Assembly: GCA_031276725.1 (NCBI GenBank) | Contig: JAISMM010000005.1 | Location: forward strand, 1 to 61,098 | DNA from: Clostridiales bacterium | GTDB lineage: Bacteria > Bacillota > Clostridia > Christensenellales > Pumilibacteraceae | DNA length: 61,098 bases | Direction: 5' to 3' | Shown: one piece after another, positions 52,132 to 60,862 of the stretch | How the letters are laid out: each line of letters begins with the position of its first letter | Position numbering within the stretch: the first letter of the stretch is position 1 | Notes under the pieces: model-generated | What the model saw: only the letters and a program-made list of their open reading frames with translations | What the model was told of the DNA's origin: nothing | Database searches by the model: none | Position numbers and translations under genes: made by a program

Positions 52132-53828
52132 AACACTATCTTTTGATATTAAAACTGCTTTTGATTAACGCCCTGCCGCGCAAAAAAGGCGCGGGCGAAA
52201 GCGGCAAACGCGTTTCGCGGGTCGCCGTTTTGGGATTTGTCGGGCTTTTCTGCGCGTACGCGGCGATGGCGGCGCTTATCTGCTATGTCGTAGCCGTATT
52301 AGGGCCGACTTTCGCGGTTTTGGGCGTAACGGCGGAGTTTATAGCCGTGATTTTCGGCGCGGCGGGCATAGTTACCTTGCTTTTCGGCGTCGTGTCGCTG
52401 CTTTCGTACCTCTATTTTTCGCGCGACACCGAATTTTTTCTGTCGCTGCCCGTAAAGCCGTCGGCGATATTCCTGGCAAAATTCACCGTCGCCTATATAT
52501 TCGGCTCGATAACCTCGACGGCGCTGCTTCTGCCCTCGCTCGTAACGTTCGGGATAGTAACGTCCGCGCCCGTCCACTTCTACTTTTTGATTCCGATCGG
52601 CATAGCCCTCGCGCCCGCGATTCCGCAAATGCTGGCGGCCGCGCTCGCGATTCCGCTTATGTACGTAGTCGGCTTTTTCCGCCGCAAGGGCGCGCTGACG
52701 TCGATCGTCCTGCTCGTCGTGTTCGGCGTGTTTTTCGGCTTCTATTTCTACCTTGTTCAATCGGCTAATTCCGGCGAATTTTTGTCCGACCCCCTCGCCA
52801 TAGCGCTGGCTATGCAGTCGTCTATGCGCGCTATGGCAAACATAGTCTACCCCTACTACGCGTTCGCCCGCGCGGCCGTCGGGGCGGATGTTTTCGGCGG
52901 CGCGTTCGTTTCGGTCGTAGCGAATCTATTCGTCTTTTTGGGCTCGGTCGCTCTGTCGGTGTTTATCGCCGGGCTTATAAGTCAATACGTCTACAAGCGC
53001 GGCGCGGCGAGCCAATTGGAGGGCTACAAAAACAAGTCCACCGGCCGCGAAAAATATTCGCAAAGCTCCGCGTTTATGACGCTCGTCAAAAAGGAATGGC
53101 GCGAGCTTATCCGCACGCCCGCCTTCGCGTATCAATGCCTGTCGCCGATTATAATCGCCCCGCTATTCATAGGAATTATGGCGTTCACGTCGGTGGGCGA
53201 CGCCCTAAAATTGTCGTTTGCGGGCGGCGGCGTTTCGGCAAACGCCGACCTTTTGCGGACAATCGTATGGTTCATATTCTTTCTGTTCGTAATGATGTTC
53301 GCCGCGGGGTTCAACATCGCCGCGTCCACCGCCGTTACGCGCGAGGGTCAAAACTTCTACCTTTCAAAGCAGATTCCGGTAAGCTACGCCGTTCAAATAA
53401 AGGCCAAGCTCTTTGTTTCGTTCGCGATTTCGCTCGTCGCGATGCTCGCGTCGCTGATAATGCTCACCGTGGCTTTTCCCGACCTTTTGAATCTCGGGCT
53501 GTCGCTGATATTTTTCCCGATCTATATCTACGGCTTTATCTGCTTTTCAATCTACTTCGACCTTCGCAAGCCCAAGCTCGATTGGGCCGTCCCCAATCAG
53601 GCGATGAAGCAGAACTTTAACGCCGTAATACCCTACTTTATCAACATCCTAATCACCATAGCCCTCGGCGCCGTCGTCTTTGTTATGTTCATCTATATCC
53701 AAAGCTTTACCCTCGCCCTCGTCCTCGTCTGGTCGGTTCTCTTTGTGTTCGCCCTCGCCGCCGCCGTCCCCGCGCACGTTCTCCTATTCAAAAACGCCGC
53801 CGCCCTCTACGACCGCCTGTCGGTATAA
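52128..53828 (+). CDS. Large ABC exporter permease
   Basis: 566 residues with roughly twelve transmembrane spans in two halves, separated by a cytoplasmic stretch at about residues 285-325 (GAASQLEGYKNKSTGREKY). The second half opens with KEWRELIRTPAFAYQCLSPI, typical of ABC-2 permeases of antibiotic or lantibiotic exporters. Works with the ATPase encoded directly upstream. The 3' end is followed immediately by dispersed repeats. Confidence 0.85.
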   Translation: MKHYLLILKLLLINALPRKKGAGESGKRVSRVAVLGFVGLFCAYAAMAALICYVVAVLGPTFAVLGVTAEFIAVIFGAAGIVTLLFGVVSLLSYLYFSRDTEFFLSLPVKPSAIFLAKFTVAYIFGSITSTALLLPSLVTFGIVTSAPVHFYFLIPIGIALAPAIPQMLAAALAIPLMYVVGFFRRKGALTSIVLLVVFGVFFGFYFYLVQSANSGEFLSDPLAIALAMQSSMRAMANIVYPYYAFARAAVGADVFGGAFVSVVANLFVFLGSVALSVFIAGLISQYVYKRGAASQLEGYKNKSTGREKYSQSSAFMTLVKKEWRELIRTPAFAYQCLSPIIIAPLFIGIMAFTSVGDALKLSFAGGGVSANADLLRTIVWFIFFLFVMMFAAGFNIAASTAVTREGQNFYLSKQIPVSYAVQIKAKLFVSFAISLVAMLASLIMLTVAFPDLLNLGLSLIFFPIYIYGFICFSIYFDLRKPKLDWAVPNQAMKQNFNAVIPYFINILITIALGAVVFVMFIYIQSFTLALVLVWSVLFVFALAAAVPAHVLLFKNAAALYDRLSV

Positions 53829-53955
53829 AAAAATTCCCCTCCGGAACGAAGTGGCGCCGTAGGTGCCGTGGTGGTTCGGCTATTAAGGTTTTAGCCGCTT
53901 CAAAAATTCCCCTCTGGGGAGGGGTGGCGGCGAATGCCGACGGGGTGGTTTAATT
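53829..53955. repeat. Dispersed repeats at the prophage-module boundary
   Basis: Two forward units lie here: a diverged one at about 53831-53876 and a good one at about 53912-53951 (CCCCTCTGGGGAGGGG hairpin, CGGC-GAAT-GCCG stem, GGGGTGGTT). They sit exactly where capsid genes would be expected to follow the scaffold-like gene. Confidence 0.7.
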
Positions 53956-53974
53956 GCCGATATCAACGGACTTT

Positions 53975-54424
53975 TCAGCGGGATAAAAGGCGTTCGGCGA
54001 GCTCCTTGGCCTCGGCAAGCGTTTTAGGCCGCCGAACCGGGGTTAAGGCGGGGGCGGCGGCGTAAATTAGCGCCGGGGCGGGAACGCGGCGGGCGTTAGC
54101 TTGCGCCGCCGGGATATCGGCTTGCTCTTGCCTGCGTTCGGCAAATTCCGCCGCTACGGAATCGGCTTGCTCTTGCCGGCGTTCGGCAAATTCCGCCGGT
54201 GAATCGGGTTGCTCCCGCGGGGGCTTTGCGGCCGCCGCTTGAAGCTCCCTTAATTTTTGCGAGCGTTTGGTAAATTCCGCTTCGAGTAAATTGTAGGCTT
54301 TTAGAAGCTGTTCGGCGGAGCCGAATCTTCCGAACGCGGAGTCCGCATTTACCGCGGGTTGCTCGGCGCTTTTGCGGGAGTCCGAATTAATTTCGGGTTG
54401 CTCCGTAAAAGATTTATATTTCAT
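53975..54424 (-). CDS. Phage scaffold-like protein
   Basis: 149 residues, polar and helical. The stretch SAEQLLKAYNLLEAEFTKRS resembles the N-terminal helix of many phage capsid-scaffolding proteins. The middle has a tandem duplication (AEFAERRQEQAD twice), and the C-terminus ends with a short helix (TLAEAKELAERLLSR). It starts one base after the portal gene stop. In related phages the major capsid gene follows, but here dispersed repeats and a chromosomal ABC gene follow instead. Confidence 0.55.
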   Translation of the reverse strand: MKYKSFTEQPEINSDSRKSAEQPAVNADSAFGRFGSAEQLLKAYNLLEAEFTKRSQKLRELQAAAAKPPREQPDSPAEFAERRQEQADSVAAEFAERRQEQADIPAAQANARRVPAPALIYAAAPALTPVRRPKTLAEAKELAERLLSR

Positions 54425-56365
54425 TTAGCTTATGCCTCCCCCGGCGGCAGTCGCGGCGGCGGCCTCGGCGGCGGCAAGGCGTTTATGCTCGCGGACGTGT
54501 TCGACTACGCGCTCAAAGACGGCGGGTCGGTCGGCTTTTAGCTTTTGCGCCTCGCCCGAAAGCAGGAATTTGGTGTGCGACTCGATGTGCAGGGGGTGGT
54601 CGTCGATTTCGAGCGCGGCGGGAACTTCGCCGGCGGCGTAGCGGTTTTCCTTTTCGGCGCGGGCGGTGTGCAAAGCCGCCAAATCGCGCGTAAAGCCCCA
54701 GCCGCCGTAGCCCAAAACGTCCAGAATCTTGTAACGCATAGCGTCGCTCAGTTTGCCGTTTTCGTCGTGCAAAAGTCCCATTTTAAGAAGCTCGAACATC
54801 ATATTCTGCTTTGCGGCGGGCGTGGAATTAAGCTCGTTTTCGGTGTCGAAAACGACGTCGTCGCACGTTATGTCGGAGCTTTTCCAGCATAAGATTTCAA
54901 GCTCGCCCTCCTCGCCCGCGCAACGGGAAAGGCGCGGAGACGCCGCGAACTGCTTGTAAAGGCGCAGAATCATTTTGGCGGCCTTGCGCACCGCCGAACG
55001 GATGATTTCGGCGGTAACCGACAGGCGCGTGTCGTCCTGCTCGATGAGGATTTGCAAAGCGACGCCCGAGGTGAGGGACGCCGGCACGCCCGAGGAGCGC
55101 ATAATTTCGCTTACGCCGCTGACGGAAATAAATTCCGACAACAGCCTGTCCTCCTCGTTCCCGAAGTCCGACGGAACGCGGCCCGCGTCGAGAAGGCGCG
55201 GCGGCGGGCTGCCCTGACGGTAAACGAGCACCTTGCCCGGGCAAAGCCCTTCCTCGGCGAGGTTGTCGGCGTCGACGCTGCCGTCCTCGACCGCCAAAAC
55301 GCCCATCGCGATGCGGTTCAAAAACTCGTGCTTGCGGTTTTTGACGGCGTTGAAGGCGCGCTGAATGGGAATCGCCCGCTCCAACACGGATATTCCGTAA
55401 AAACAGCCCGCGTTTTTGAGCGACTCCTGCTTGACGAACGGCAGGTCGCGGCGGCCGTCCTCGCCGTTGACGTAGGGGAGCGGCCCGAGGTGAAGGAGCT
55501 TATCGCCCGCCGTTATTACGAGCTCGCCGTCGGGACGGAGCGGGTCGGGGCGCGAGTAGCGCTCGATTAAAAGAACGTGGTCGGGACGCTTTTCGCGCGA
55601 TAAGCCGCCGCTCCCGCCCGTCGAAACGACCTCGACGCCGCCGCCCGACACGGCGGGTCTTACGCCGTAAACAAGCTCGATTTCGTCGACGGACGCGGCG
55701 CGGGCGTGAATTATACTTTGGCACTCCTCTACCCCTTGGGCGGCGAGCGAATCGGGAAACACCTCGTAGGGCGGGCATACGTCTATGCGCGCGTCGCCCT
55801 CGAAAACGCCGCGCCCGTTACCTTTGCCCGACGCGCGGCCCGCGTTGGCGTCCCACGTAATCTTGTAAAAGACGGTGCCGCAAAGCTCCGACCAATACGT
55901 CGCCGCGCCGACCTTGTCGTCGAACCCTAAGCGCGCGCACGCGCTGTTAAGGATTTTTGCCGCCAGCTTGCCCGTCTTTATGTCGTCGTCGTCGCTCGAC
56001 GCGGGACGCACGTTCATTCGCGGACGCACGCGGTTGAGCTTTGCGAGCCGCGTCTCCAATATGGGCGCGAGGTGGTTAAAAACCTCGCGTTCCTGCCAAT
56101 AATAGCCGCGCTCCCCGTCCTCGATTTCGCCGCTCGGGGCGACCGAACAGAATTGATTGCCAAGCACAAAGTTGGAATTTAGCTGCCACTGCGCCTCGAA
56201 GTTCCGACGCGCCTGCGCGCGGGCGTTATAGTCGGCGGTAACGGACGCTATAAGCTCCTCGGTAAAGCGGATTTGTCCGCCGTTTGCGGATTCGCCGCCG
56301 CGCGAATTCTTTTGTCCGCCGTTTGCGGATTCGTCCGCGCGCGGATTTTTCACCTTGCTCCTCAT
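54425..56365 (-). CDS. Phage portal protein
   Basis: 646 residues, P22-like portal type: VTADYNARAQARRNFEAQWQ, LGNQFCSVAPSG, FNHLAPILETRLAKLNRVRP, and later GISVLERAIPIQRAFNAVKN and SGVALQILIEQDDTRLS. Portals form the dodecameric DNA channel at one head vertex. The N-terminus has a short in-frame tandem repeat (ESANGGQ). ATG at 56365 overlaps the upstream stop in ATGA; the frame stays open further upstream but is not needed. A long Ala-rich tail ends the protein. It appears intact. Confidence 0.85.
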   Translation of the reverse strand: MRSKVKNPRADESANGGQKNSRGGESANGGQIRFTEELIASVTADYNARAQARRNFEAQWQLNSNFVLGNQFCSVAPSGEIEDGERGYYWQEREVFNHLAPILETRLAKLNRVRPRMNVRPASSDDDDIKTGKLAAKILNSACARLGFDDKVGAATYWSELCGTVFYKITWDANAGRASGKGNGRGVFEGDARIDVCPPYEVFPDSLAAQGVEECQSIIHARAASVDEIELVYGVRPAVSGGGVEVVSTGGSGGLSREKRPDHVLLIERYSRPDPLRPDGELVITAGDKLLHLGPLPYVNGEDGRRDLPFVKQESLKNAGCFYGISVLERAIPIQRAFNAVKNRKHEFLNRIAMGVLAVEDGSVDADNLAEEGLCPGKVLVYRQGSPPPRLLDAGRVPSDFGNEEDRLLSEFISVSGVSEIMRSSGVPASLTSGVALQILIEQDDTRLSVTAEIIRSAVRKAAKMILRLYKQFAASPRLSRCAGEEGELEILCWKSSDITCDDVVFDTENELNSTPAAKQNMMFELLKMGLLHDENGKLSDAMRYKILDVLGYGGWGFTRDLAALHTARAEKENRYAAGEVPAALEIDDHPLHIESHTKFLLSGEAQKLKADRPAVFERVVEHVREHKRLAAAEAAAATAAGGGIS

Positions 56366-56583
56366 TCGCGCGCCCCCGATTTTTTGGCGGACGGGGACGC
56401 GCCCGTCGGCGTTTTGGGGTCGGTGAGGCGGCCGATCGCGACGTAAAGGTCGTTGAGGCAGCTTTCGCATATGTGTATGCGGCTGCCTATCCCCGCGCGG
56501 TTCAGCTTGACCGTGTAACGCGCGCGGTTCTTGCACACGCCCATTTCGCACCTTATGTTGACCTTGGTTTCGATAAGTTCCAT
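56362..56583 (-). CDS. Small zinc-finger-like phage protein
   Basis: 73 residues with Cys pairs at CEMGVCKNRARY and HICESCLND, spaced like a small zinc ribbon. A good GGAGAG precedes the ATG, and the stop overlaps the portal start. Such small Cys proteins occur between terminase and portal in some phages of Firmicutes. The exact function is unknown. It is the first gene of the portal-scaffold unit. Confidence 0.7.
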   Translation of the reverse strand: MELIETKVNIRCEMGVCKNRARYTVKLNRAGIGSRIHICESCLNDLYVAIGRLTDPKTPTGASPSAKKSGARE

Positions 56584-56634
56584 TTTATACTCTCTCTCCT
56601 TTTAGATTGATTTTTTTAACGGCGGCGCTTGAGG

Positions 56635-57125
56635 GGCAACCACCCCGGCAACTCCGTCGCCACGAACCGAGCCGTCAAACGGCGAAGCCGTTTGTAGGGC
56701 GTGCGAGCCTGCGAGCTAAGCCCGTCAATAAGGCGAGGCACTCCCCGGAGGGGAATTTTGGGGAATAGCCGAGTGCGGCGGGCAAGCAACCACCCCGGCG
56801 CTACGCGCCACCCCTCCATAGAGGGGAATTTTTAACAGCCACCGATTGAGGCATTGACAGATTTTGCCGTTTAATAATTTTTTTGACGGTTTGTCGGGCG
56901 CTATCGGCGCGTTTCTTGAATTCCCCTCTATGGAGGGGTGGCGGCGAATGCCGACGGGGTGGTTGATTGTTCGTTGTACGGCGGTTTATATATGCCGCCT
57001 GCAATGACCCTTACCACCCCGGCGCTACGCGCCACCCCTCCCCGGAGGGGAATTTTTGGGAATAGCCGAGGGCGGCAAGCAACCACCCCGGCAACTCAGT
57101 TGCCACCCCTCCACGGAGGGGAATT
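56635..57125. repeat. Large dispersed-repeat cluster inside the phage module
   Basis: At least five units separate the terminase genes from the portal unit: near 56636-56670, 56737-56760, 56788-56832 (stem GGCGC-TAC-GCGCC), a facing pair at about 56922-56960 and 57013-57050, and 57083-57123 (stem GGCAACT-C-AGTTGCC). The core between the facing pair matches 211-266. No gene occurs from 56584 to 57163. Confidence 0.8.
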
Positions 57126-57163
57126 CGGCGCTTGACGGCGGGGCGGTTGCCTTTGCCGCGCGG

Positions 57164-57445
57164 CTACCTTTTTCTCTTTTTTTTGCCCGCCAGCTTTAAC
57201 TCCGTAAGCAGCCGTTCGCGCTCCGCCAAATATTCCTCCTCGGTAAGATCGCGTTCGGGCGGGGCGGTTTTTTCCATTAAAAGCTTTATGGCGGCAAGCT
57301 CCGGCGCGACGTCCTTTTGCGCCACCTTTTTTTTGACGAGCGTCAACGCTCCGTCCTGTACGGCGTACTCCTCCACCTCGTCGGTGGCGGTGTACCCAAG
57401 CGCCCGCTTTACGAGCGCGTCTTTAAGTTCCTTTTCGCTTTCCAC
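57164..57445 (-). CDS. Terminase small-subunit-like protein
   Basis: 93 residues: ELKDALVKRALGYTATDEVEEYAVQDG, then TLVKKKVAQKDVAPELAAIKLLMEK and a basic tail (GKKKRKR). The alternation of a short helical part with KKxVAxKxVAPELAAIKLLxE resembles the C-terminal region of phage small terminase subunits. It lies nine bases downstream of terL on the same strand, so a terminase role is likely, though the N-terminal DNA-binding part is short. Confidence 0.6.
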   Translation of the reverse strand: MESEKELKDALVKRALGYTATDEVEEYAVQDGALTLVKKKVAQKDVAPELAAIKLLMEKTAPPERDLTEEEYLAERERLLTELKLAGKKKRKR

Positions 57446-57454
57446 GGTAATTCC

Positions 57455-58900
57455 TCACTGTAATTTAATTCGCTTTCTTTTCCTCTTTCGTATAAGCCGC
57501 TCCTTATCGAGCGCCACCGCGCTCTTTTGAACGCGTTCCGTATAGGGCGCGGGGCGCGAGGCGATAAAGTAACGTAGCTCGTCGAGGGCGTGGTCGTCGC
57601 GCTTTTTGGGCGTGTCGTCCGCTCCCCAAAAGTAGCCCTTGATTTCGCGGATAAGGTTTTTGCACGTCGAAAAAATATATAGCCGGGGGGCGCGGCCGCC
57701 GCCGCCGAGATACTCCTTTACGCGGCTTATGCCCGAAAACATATCCTTGTCGACCTTGGTGTTGACGTTTATGCCGTGATCCGAAAACAGCTCCGCGACG
57801 CTTTTGGACGCCGCCAGGGTGCGCTGCGACGCCGCCGAATCTATAAGCGCTCCGTAGCGGCCGAACGCGTCGGTATGCCACCCCAAATCGCCGCTGATTT
57901 CCTTAATGCGGGCGGCGTGGTAGCTTACGTCGCGCATCGCCTCGTAATGCTCGGCTATGACGTAGACCGTGCCGTCGCCGTCGACGGCGTACCAGTGCGC
58001 CGACAGCGGATTGTTAAGCCCGGGGTCGATCGAGATATTATTAAACCACGCGGACGGCGCCGCGAACGGCTCTATAACGTGCGTATTTTCGCAAAATTCG
58101 GGGTAAACGAGGCCCTTCGCCTCCGAAAATTTGCCGTAGCGGCGGCTAAGCAATTCCGATTGGCTCATCGTCTTACTTACGCTTTCGATTTCGGCGGGAT
58201 CCAAATAGGGGTTGTCCGCCCATTCCATAACGATATGCCACACCTGCGGATCGGCGTCCTCGTTCATATAAATTTTGTTGTAGATAAACGTCAGACCCAT
58301 AAGGGGCGTCATCGTGCCGAATATGTCGCCCTTGCGGTCGACTACGCGCATACGGCACTCGTCGTAAATGTCCTTGGGCGGCTCCTCGTCGAACCACACA
58401 AAGTCGAGCGACGCGCCCGCGAACTTGTCGCGGCTCATCTCGCAGCTCTTAAACCCGATTTTGGACACGCCGCCGAATACGTTTTCGACGGCGATATAGT
58501 CGATTACGCCGCCCGAAGGATTGTCCTTATTGCCGCTCGTCATAACGACGTCGCGCACCCATTCGGGATTTATGTACGAGAGAATTTTTTGCTGCGCCAC
58601 GTCGCGCTGTACCGCCGACGACACCGACACCACCCACCCGAAAACGTCCGCGCGGTTTTGGCGGTAAGGATGATTGCCGCGCGCCATATAGACCGCCTCG
58701 GCGGCGCCGCACTCCGTTTTGCCGCTGCGGTTGCCGCCGAACACCCAGCGGTTGCGGCATAAACTCTTGTGAAAAAGCAGCTGCTTTTGGTGAACCGTTC
58801 CGGTGTTGTAACAGGCGAGCCTGTTTTGCTCGCGGAATTTTTGGCGGCGGCGGTCGAGCCGCGCGACCGCCCTTATAATTTCTTTTTCGCGTTCGTTCAT
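57455..58900 (-). CDS. terL: Phage terminase large subunit
   Basis: 481 residues, both domains intact: ATPase with Walker A FGGNRSGKTE near residue 75, Walker B LDFVWFDEEPP, and motif III GTMTPLMG; RNase H-like nuclease with acidic residues in SIDPGLNNP, ALIDSAAS and DDHALDELRYF. It would pump and cut phage DNA. It belongs with the portal module, but the two are separated by repeats and by a small terminase-like gene. No capsid, protease, tail or lysis gene was found nearby. Confidence 0.9.
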   Translation of the reverse strand: MNEREKEIIRAVARLDRRRQKFREQNRLACYNTGTVHQKQLLFHKSLCRNRWVFGGNRSGKTECGAAEAVYMARGNHPYRQNRADVFGWVVSVSSAVQRDVAQQKILSYINPEWVRDVVMTSGNKDNPSGGVIDYIAVENVFGGVSKIGFKSCEMSRDKFAGASLDFVWFDEEPPKDIYDECRMRVVDRKGDIFGTMTPLMGLTFIYNKIYMNEDADPQVWHIVMEWADNPYLDPAEIESVSKTMSQSELLSRRYGKFSEAKGLVYPEFCENTHVIEPFAAPSAWFNNISIDPGLNNPLSAHWYAVDGDGTVYVIAEHYEAMRDVSYHAARIKEISGDLGWHTDAFGRYGALIDSAASQRTLAASKSVAELFSDHGINVNTKVDKDMFSGISRVKEYLGGGGRAPRLYIFSTCKNLIREIKGYFWGADDTPKKRDDHALDELRYFIASRPAPYTERVQKSAVALDKERLIRKRKRKRIKLQ

Positions 58901-58997
58901 TTAACAATCCCTCCGATTTTACGCACCCCGAAACTTCGGCATTTTTCGGCAAAATCCCGCGAAATGCGGCGGCGGGTTTGCGGTAGAATATATATGT

Positions 58998-59825
58998 ATG
59001 CGACGCCGCTATCAGCGCAAAAACACGTCCGCGGCGCGGTTTAAGACCGCCGCGACGCCGTTCAGAACCGTTATTTGCCTTTTGACGGCCTTTTTGACGT
59101 TTGCGGGCTGTTTTGTACGCCCCGAACGCGCGGCGGTGAGCGCGGGCGACGGCGCCGTTATTTACGCGTATTTGCCCGCCGACGTTACGCTTTTCAGTAT
59201 GGGCGCGGACGGCGTTTACAGCCCCGTTTGCGTGCTGCCCGCGACGTATTTTGCCGCGCTTTTGGACTCGCCCGACCTTGACGCCGAGTATATCCGCGTG
59301 AGCTACCTCGACATTACCGGCTACGTTTTGCGGCGCGAAATCGAGCCCGTGGACTACGAGCCCGTTACCAAATACGCCGACCGCGCTCTTATAGCCGACA
59401 ACGACGGCTCCGCCGCCGTTATGCGCGAGTCGCCCTCGCACGACGGCGGCGGCGCAAGCGCCCTTATTCAAAACGGCACGCGGCTCCTTTGCTACGGCAC
59501 GGCCGAGGGCACCGCGTGGCGCGAACAGCTAAAAAAGGAATGGTATTACGCGCGGGCGGGAAGCGGCGAAAACGCCGAGCGCGGCTACGTGTATTATCTG
59601 CAAGTAATCGCCGAACCCGTAACCCCGAACGTTATCGAAAAGGTCGCAAAGCCGCCCGAAACCCCCGACCCGCCCGCCGTCGCTCCCTCTCCCCCGCAAT
59701 TTACGCAAGCTTCGTCGACCGTGATTATAATCTGCCTTTGCGTTCCCGCCGCGCTCATTATGCTGTTTTTATTCTACGGCGGCAACGGCGGCGGCGGCAA
59801 GCGCGCGCCGCGAAGCGGAAAATGA
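58998..59825 (+). CDS. Exported protein with SH3-like segment, unknown
   Basis: 275 residues with an N-terminal basic region and hydrophobic segment (residues about 22-40), a soluble part (GAVIYAYLPADVTLFSMGAD, ISYLD-like strands, then MRESPSHDGGGASALIQNGT resembling bacterial SH3), a Pro-rich linker and a C-terminal span (VIIICLCVPAALIMLFLFY) followed by a basic Gly-rich tail. It lies on the opposite strand to the phage genes. A weak -10 (TAGAAT, 58984-58989) ends eight bases before the ATG, again almost leaderless, but no good -35 is seen. Confidence 0.65.
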   Translation: MRRRYQRKNTSAARFKTAATPFRTVICLLTAFLTFAGCFVRPERAAVSAGDGAVIYAYLPADVTLFSMGADGVYSPVCVLPATYFAALLDSPDLDAEYIRVSYLDITGYVLRREIEPVDYEPVTKYADRALIADNDGSAAVMRESPSHDGGGASALIQNGTRLLCYGTAEGTAWREQLKKEWYYARAGSGENAERGYVYYLQVIAEPVTPNVIEKVAKPPETPDPPAVAPSPPQFTQASSTVIIICLCVPAALIMLFLFYGGNGGGGKRAPRSGK

Positions 59826-59929
59826 AAAGCGCGGGAACGGCGAACGGCAGGATATCCAAGCGGCTAATCTTAATAGTTTAGCCGCTTAAAAACCGTTTTT
59901 TTAATCGGTTAAAGCTTATCGGCAAGTCC

Positions 59930-60010
59930 CTCGAATTCCCCTCCGGGGAGTGCCTCGCCCGCCGCAATCGGCATATCCCTCGAATTCCCCTCCCCGGAGG
60001 GGAATTTTAA
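59930..60010. repeat. Partial dispersed repeats
   Basis: Two partial copies of the CCCCTCC/GGAGGGG hairpin repeat occur near 59936-59952 and 59985-60008, with CGCCGCAATCGGCATATCCC between them, as in the cluster at the left end of the window. They fill the convergent gap 59826-60020. Confidence 0.6.
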
Positions 60011-60020
60011 ATAGCCGCCG

Positions 60021-60602
60021 CTAAATGGCGACCGCCAAGCCGGGCGGCGGCTCGGGGAGCTGTCGGGGCGGCTCCCGATTTTTATCGCCGTCGGGCTTTT
60101 GTCCGCTCCCTTTCTTTGCAAGCTCCGCGCTTGCCGGGGCTTTCTTTTTGGCGCGGTCGCTGCGGTTAAGATAGGCGGCGTAAATAGCGGCGGCGGGCGC
60201 AAGCCCCGAATAGTCGCGGTTAAGGCGCGATTCGGTGTAGCCGTAAGCCGCCAAAATTACGGCGCATTTGTCGACGGTCTTGTCGAGCCGCCGCATAGCC
60301 GTGGTGGACGTTATACCAAAGCCCGCCGCCGCCGCGGTGTAGGAACGCAAATGGGCGTAGCTTTCTAACAGCGCGAACTCCTGCCCCGTCAGTCCGCGCT
60401 TTAACGCGTCGTAAAGCAGCTTCAAATTTATCAAGAGCGCCTTTTGGTCGTTCAGCCTTATAATCTCGACGCACTGCGAATACGTGTCGCCGTAAAGCCG
60501 CGCCGCAATGCGCTCGACCTTTTTGTCCACAAGGCGCACAAGCCCGGCAAGCCTTTTCCTTATGTACAAAATGCATAAAACCCAAAACTTTGTATTGTCC
60601 AC
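60021..60602 (-). CDS. HTH-containing protein, possibly phage regulator
   Basis: 193 residues. The middle (LKRGLTGQEFALLESYAHLR followed by SYTAAAAGFGITSTTAMRRL) looks like a sigma-70 region 4-type helix-turn-helix, as in phage late regulators. The C-terminus is Pro/Lys-rich and disordered. Start is GTG at 60602, chosen for AGGAG seven bases upstream; the upstream frame has no ribosome binding site. A perfect 10-bp inverted repeat lies in the promoter region at 60643-60668. Function inferred from the motif and the neighbouring phage genes only. Confidence 0.5.
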   Translation of the reverse strand: MDNTKFWVLCILYIRKRLAGLVRLVDKKVERIAARLYGDTYSQCVEIIRLNDQKALLINLKLLYDALKRGLTGQEFALLESYAHLRSYTAAAAGFGITSTTAMRRLDKTVDKCAVILAAYGYTESRLNRDYSGLAPAAAIYAAYLNRSDRAKKKAPASAELAKKGSGQKPDGDKNREPPRQLPEPPPGLAVAI

Positions 60603-60642
60603 GTCCCTGCTCCTATTTTTGATATTTTTATCATACCATATC

Positions 60643-60668
60643 ATTGTTGACAGCTGTATGTCAACAAT
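60643..60668. promoter_or_regulatory. Operator-like inverted repeat in front of the HTH gene
   Basis: ATTGTTGACA (60643-60652) and TGTCAACAAT (60659-60668) form a perfect 10-bp inverted repeat with a 6-base gap. On the minus strand the first arm contains a TTGACA that can serve as -35 for a TATGGT -10 18 bases on. A dimeric repressor bound here would block the promoter of the gene at 60021-60602. Confidence 0.65.
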
Positions 60669-60723
60669 CGCTTTTCGGTGCAAAAACAGCGCGGTTTTTT
60701 TTGTCGAATTTTGTCTTTTGAAT

Positions 60724-60756
60724 AAAAAAACGCCCTCCGACGCGCGTCGGACGGGC
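60724..60756 (-). terminator. Rho-independent terminator
   Basis: On the minus strand GCCC-G-TCCGACGC pairs with GCGTCGGA-GGGC (one bulge) and is followed by GTTTTTTT. It would end transcription of the partial gene at the right edge before the HTH gene promoter. Confidence 0.75.
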
Positions 60757-60794
60757 AAAAATGCGGGTTTATAGCGGCAATTTTAACGGTTTAA

Positions 60795-60830
60795 CCGCTC
60801 CGCAGAGGGGAATTTTGGGGAATTGCCGAG
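60795..60830. repeat. Partial dispersed repeat
   Basis: CCGCTCCGCAGAGGGGAATTTTG followed by GGGAATTGCCGAGTGAGGCGG is a half unit of the GC-rich repeat, lying between the partial gene and its terminator. Confidence 0.5.
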
Positions 60831-60862
60831 TGAGGCGGACAAACCAAGTGCGATGACAAACT

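Noticed and set aside
53975..60602. Complete prophage
   Set aside because: No integrase, capsid, tail or lysis genes and no attachment repeats were seen.
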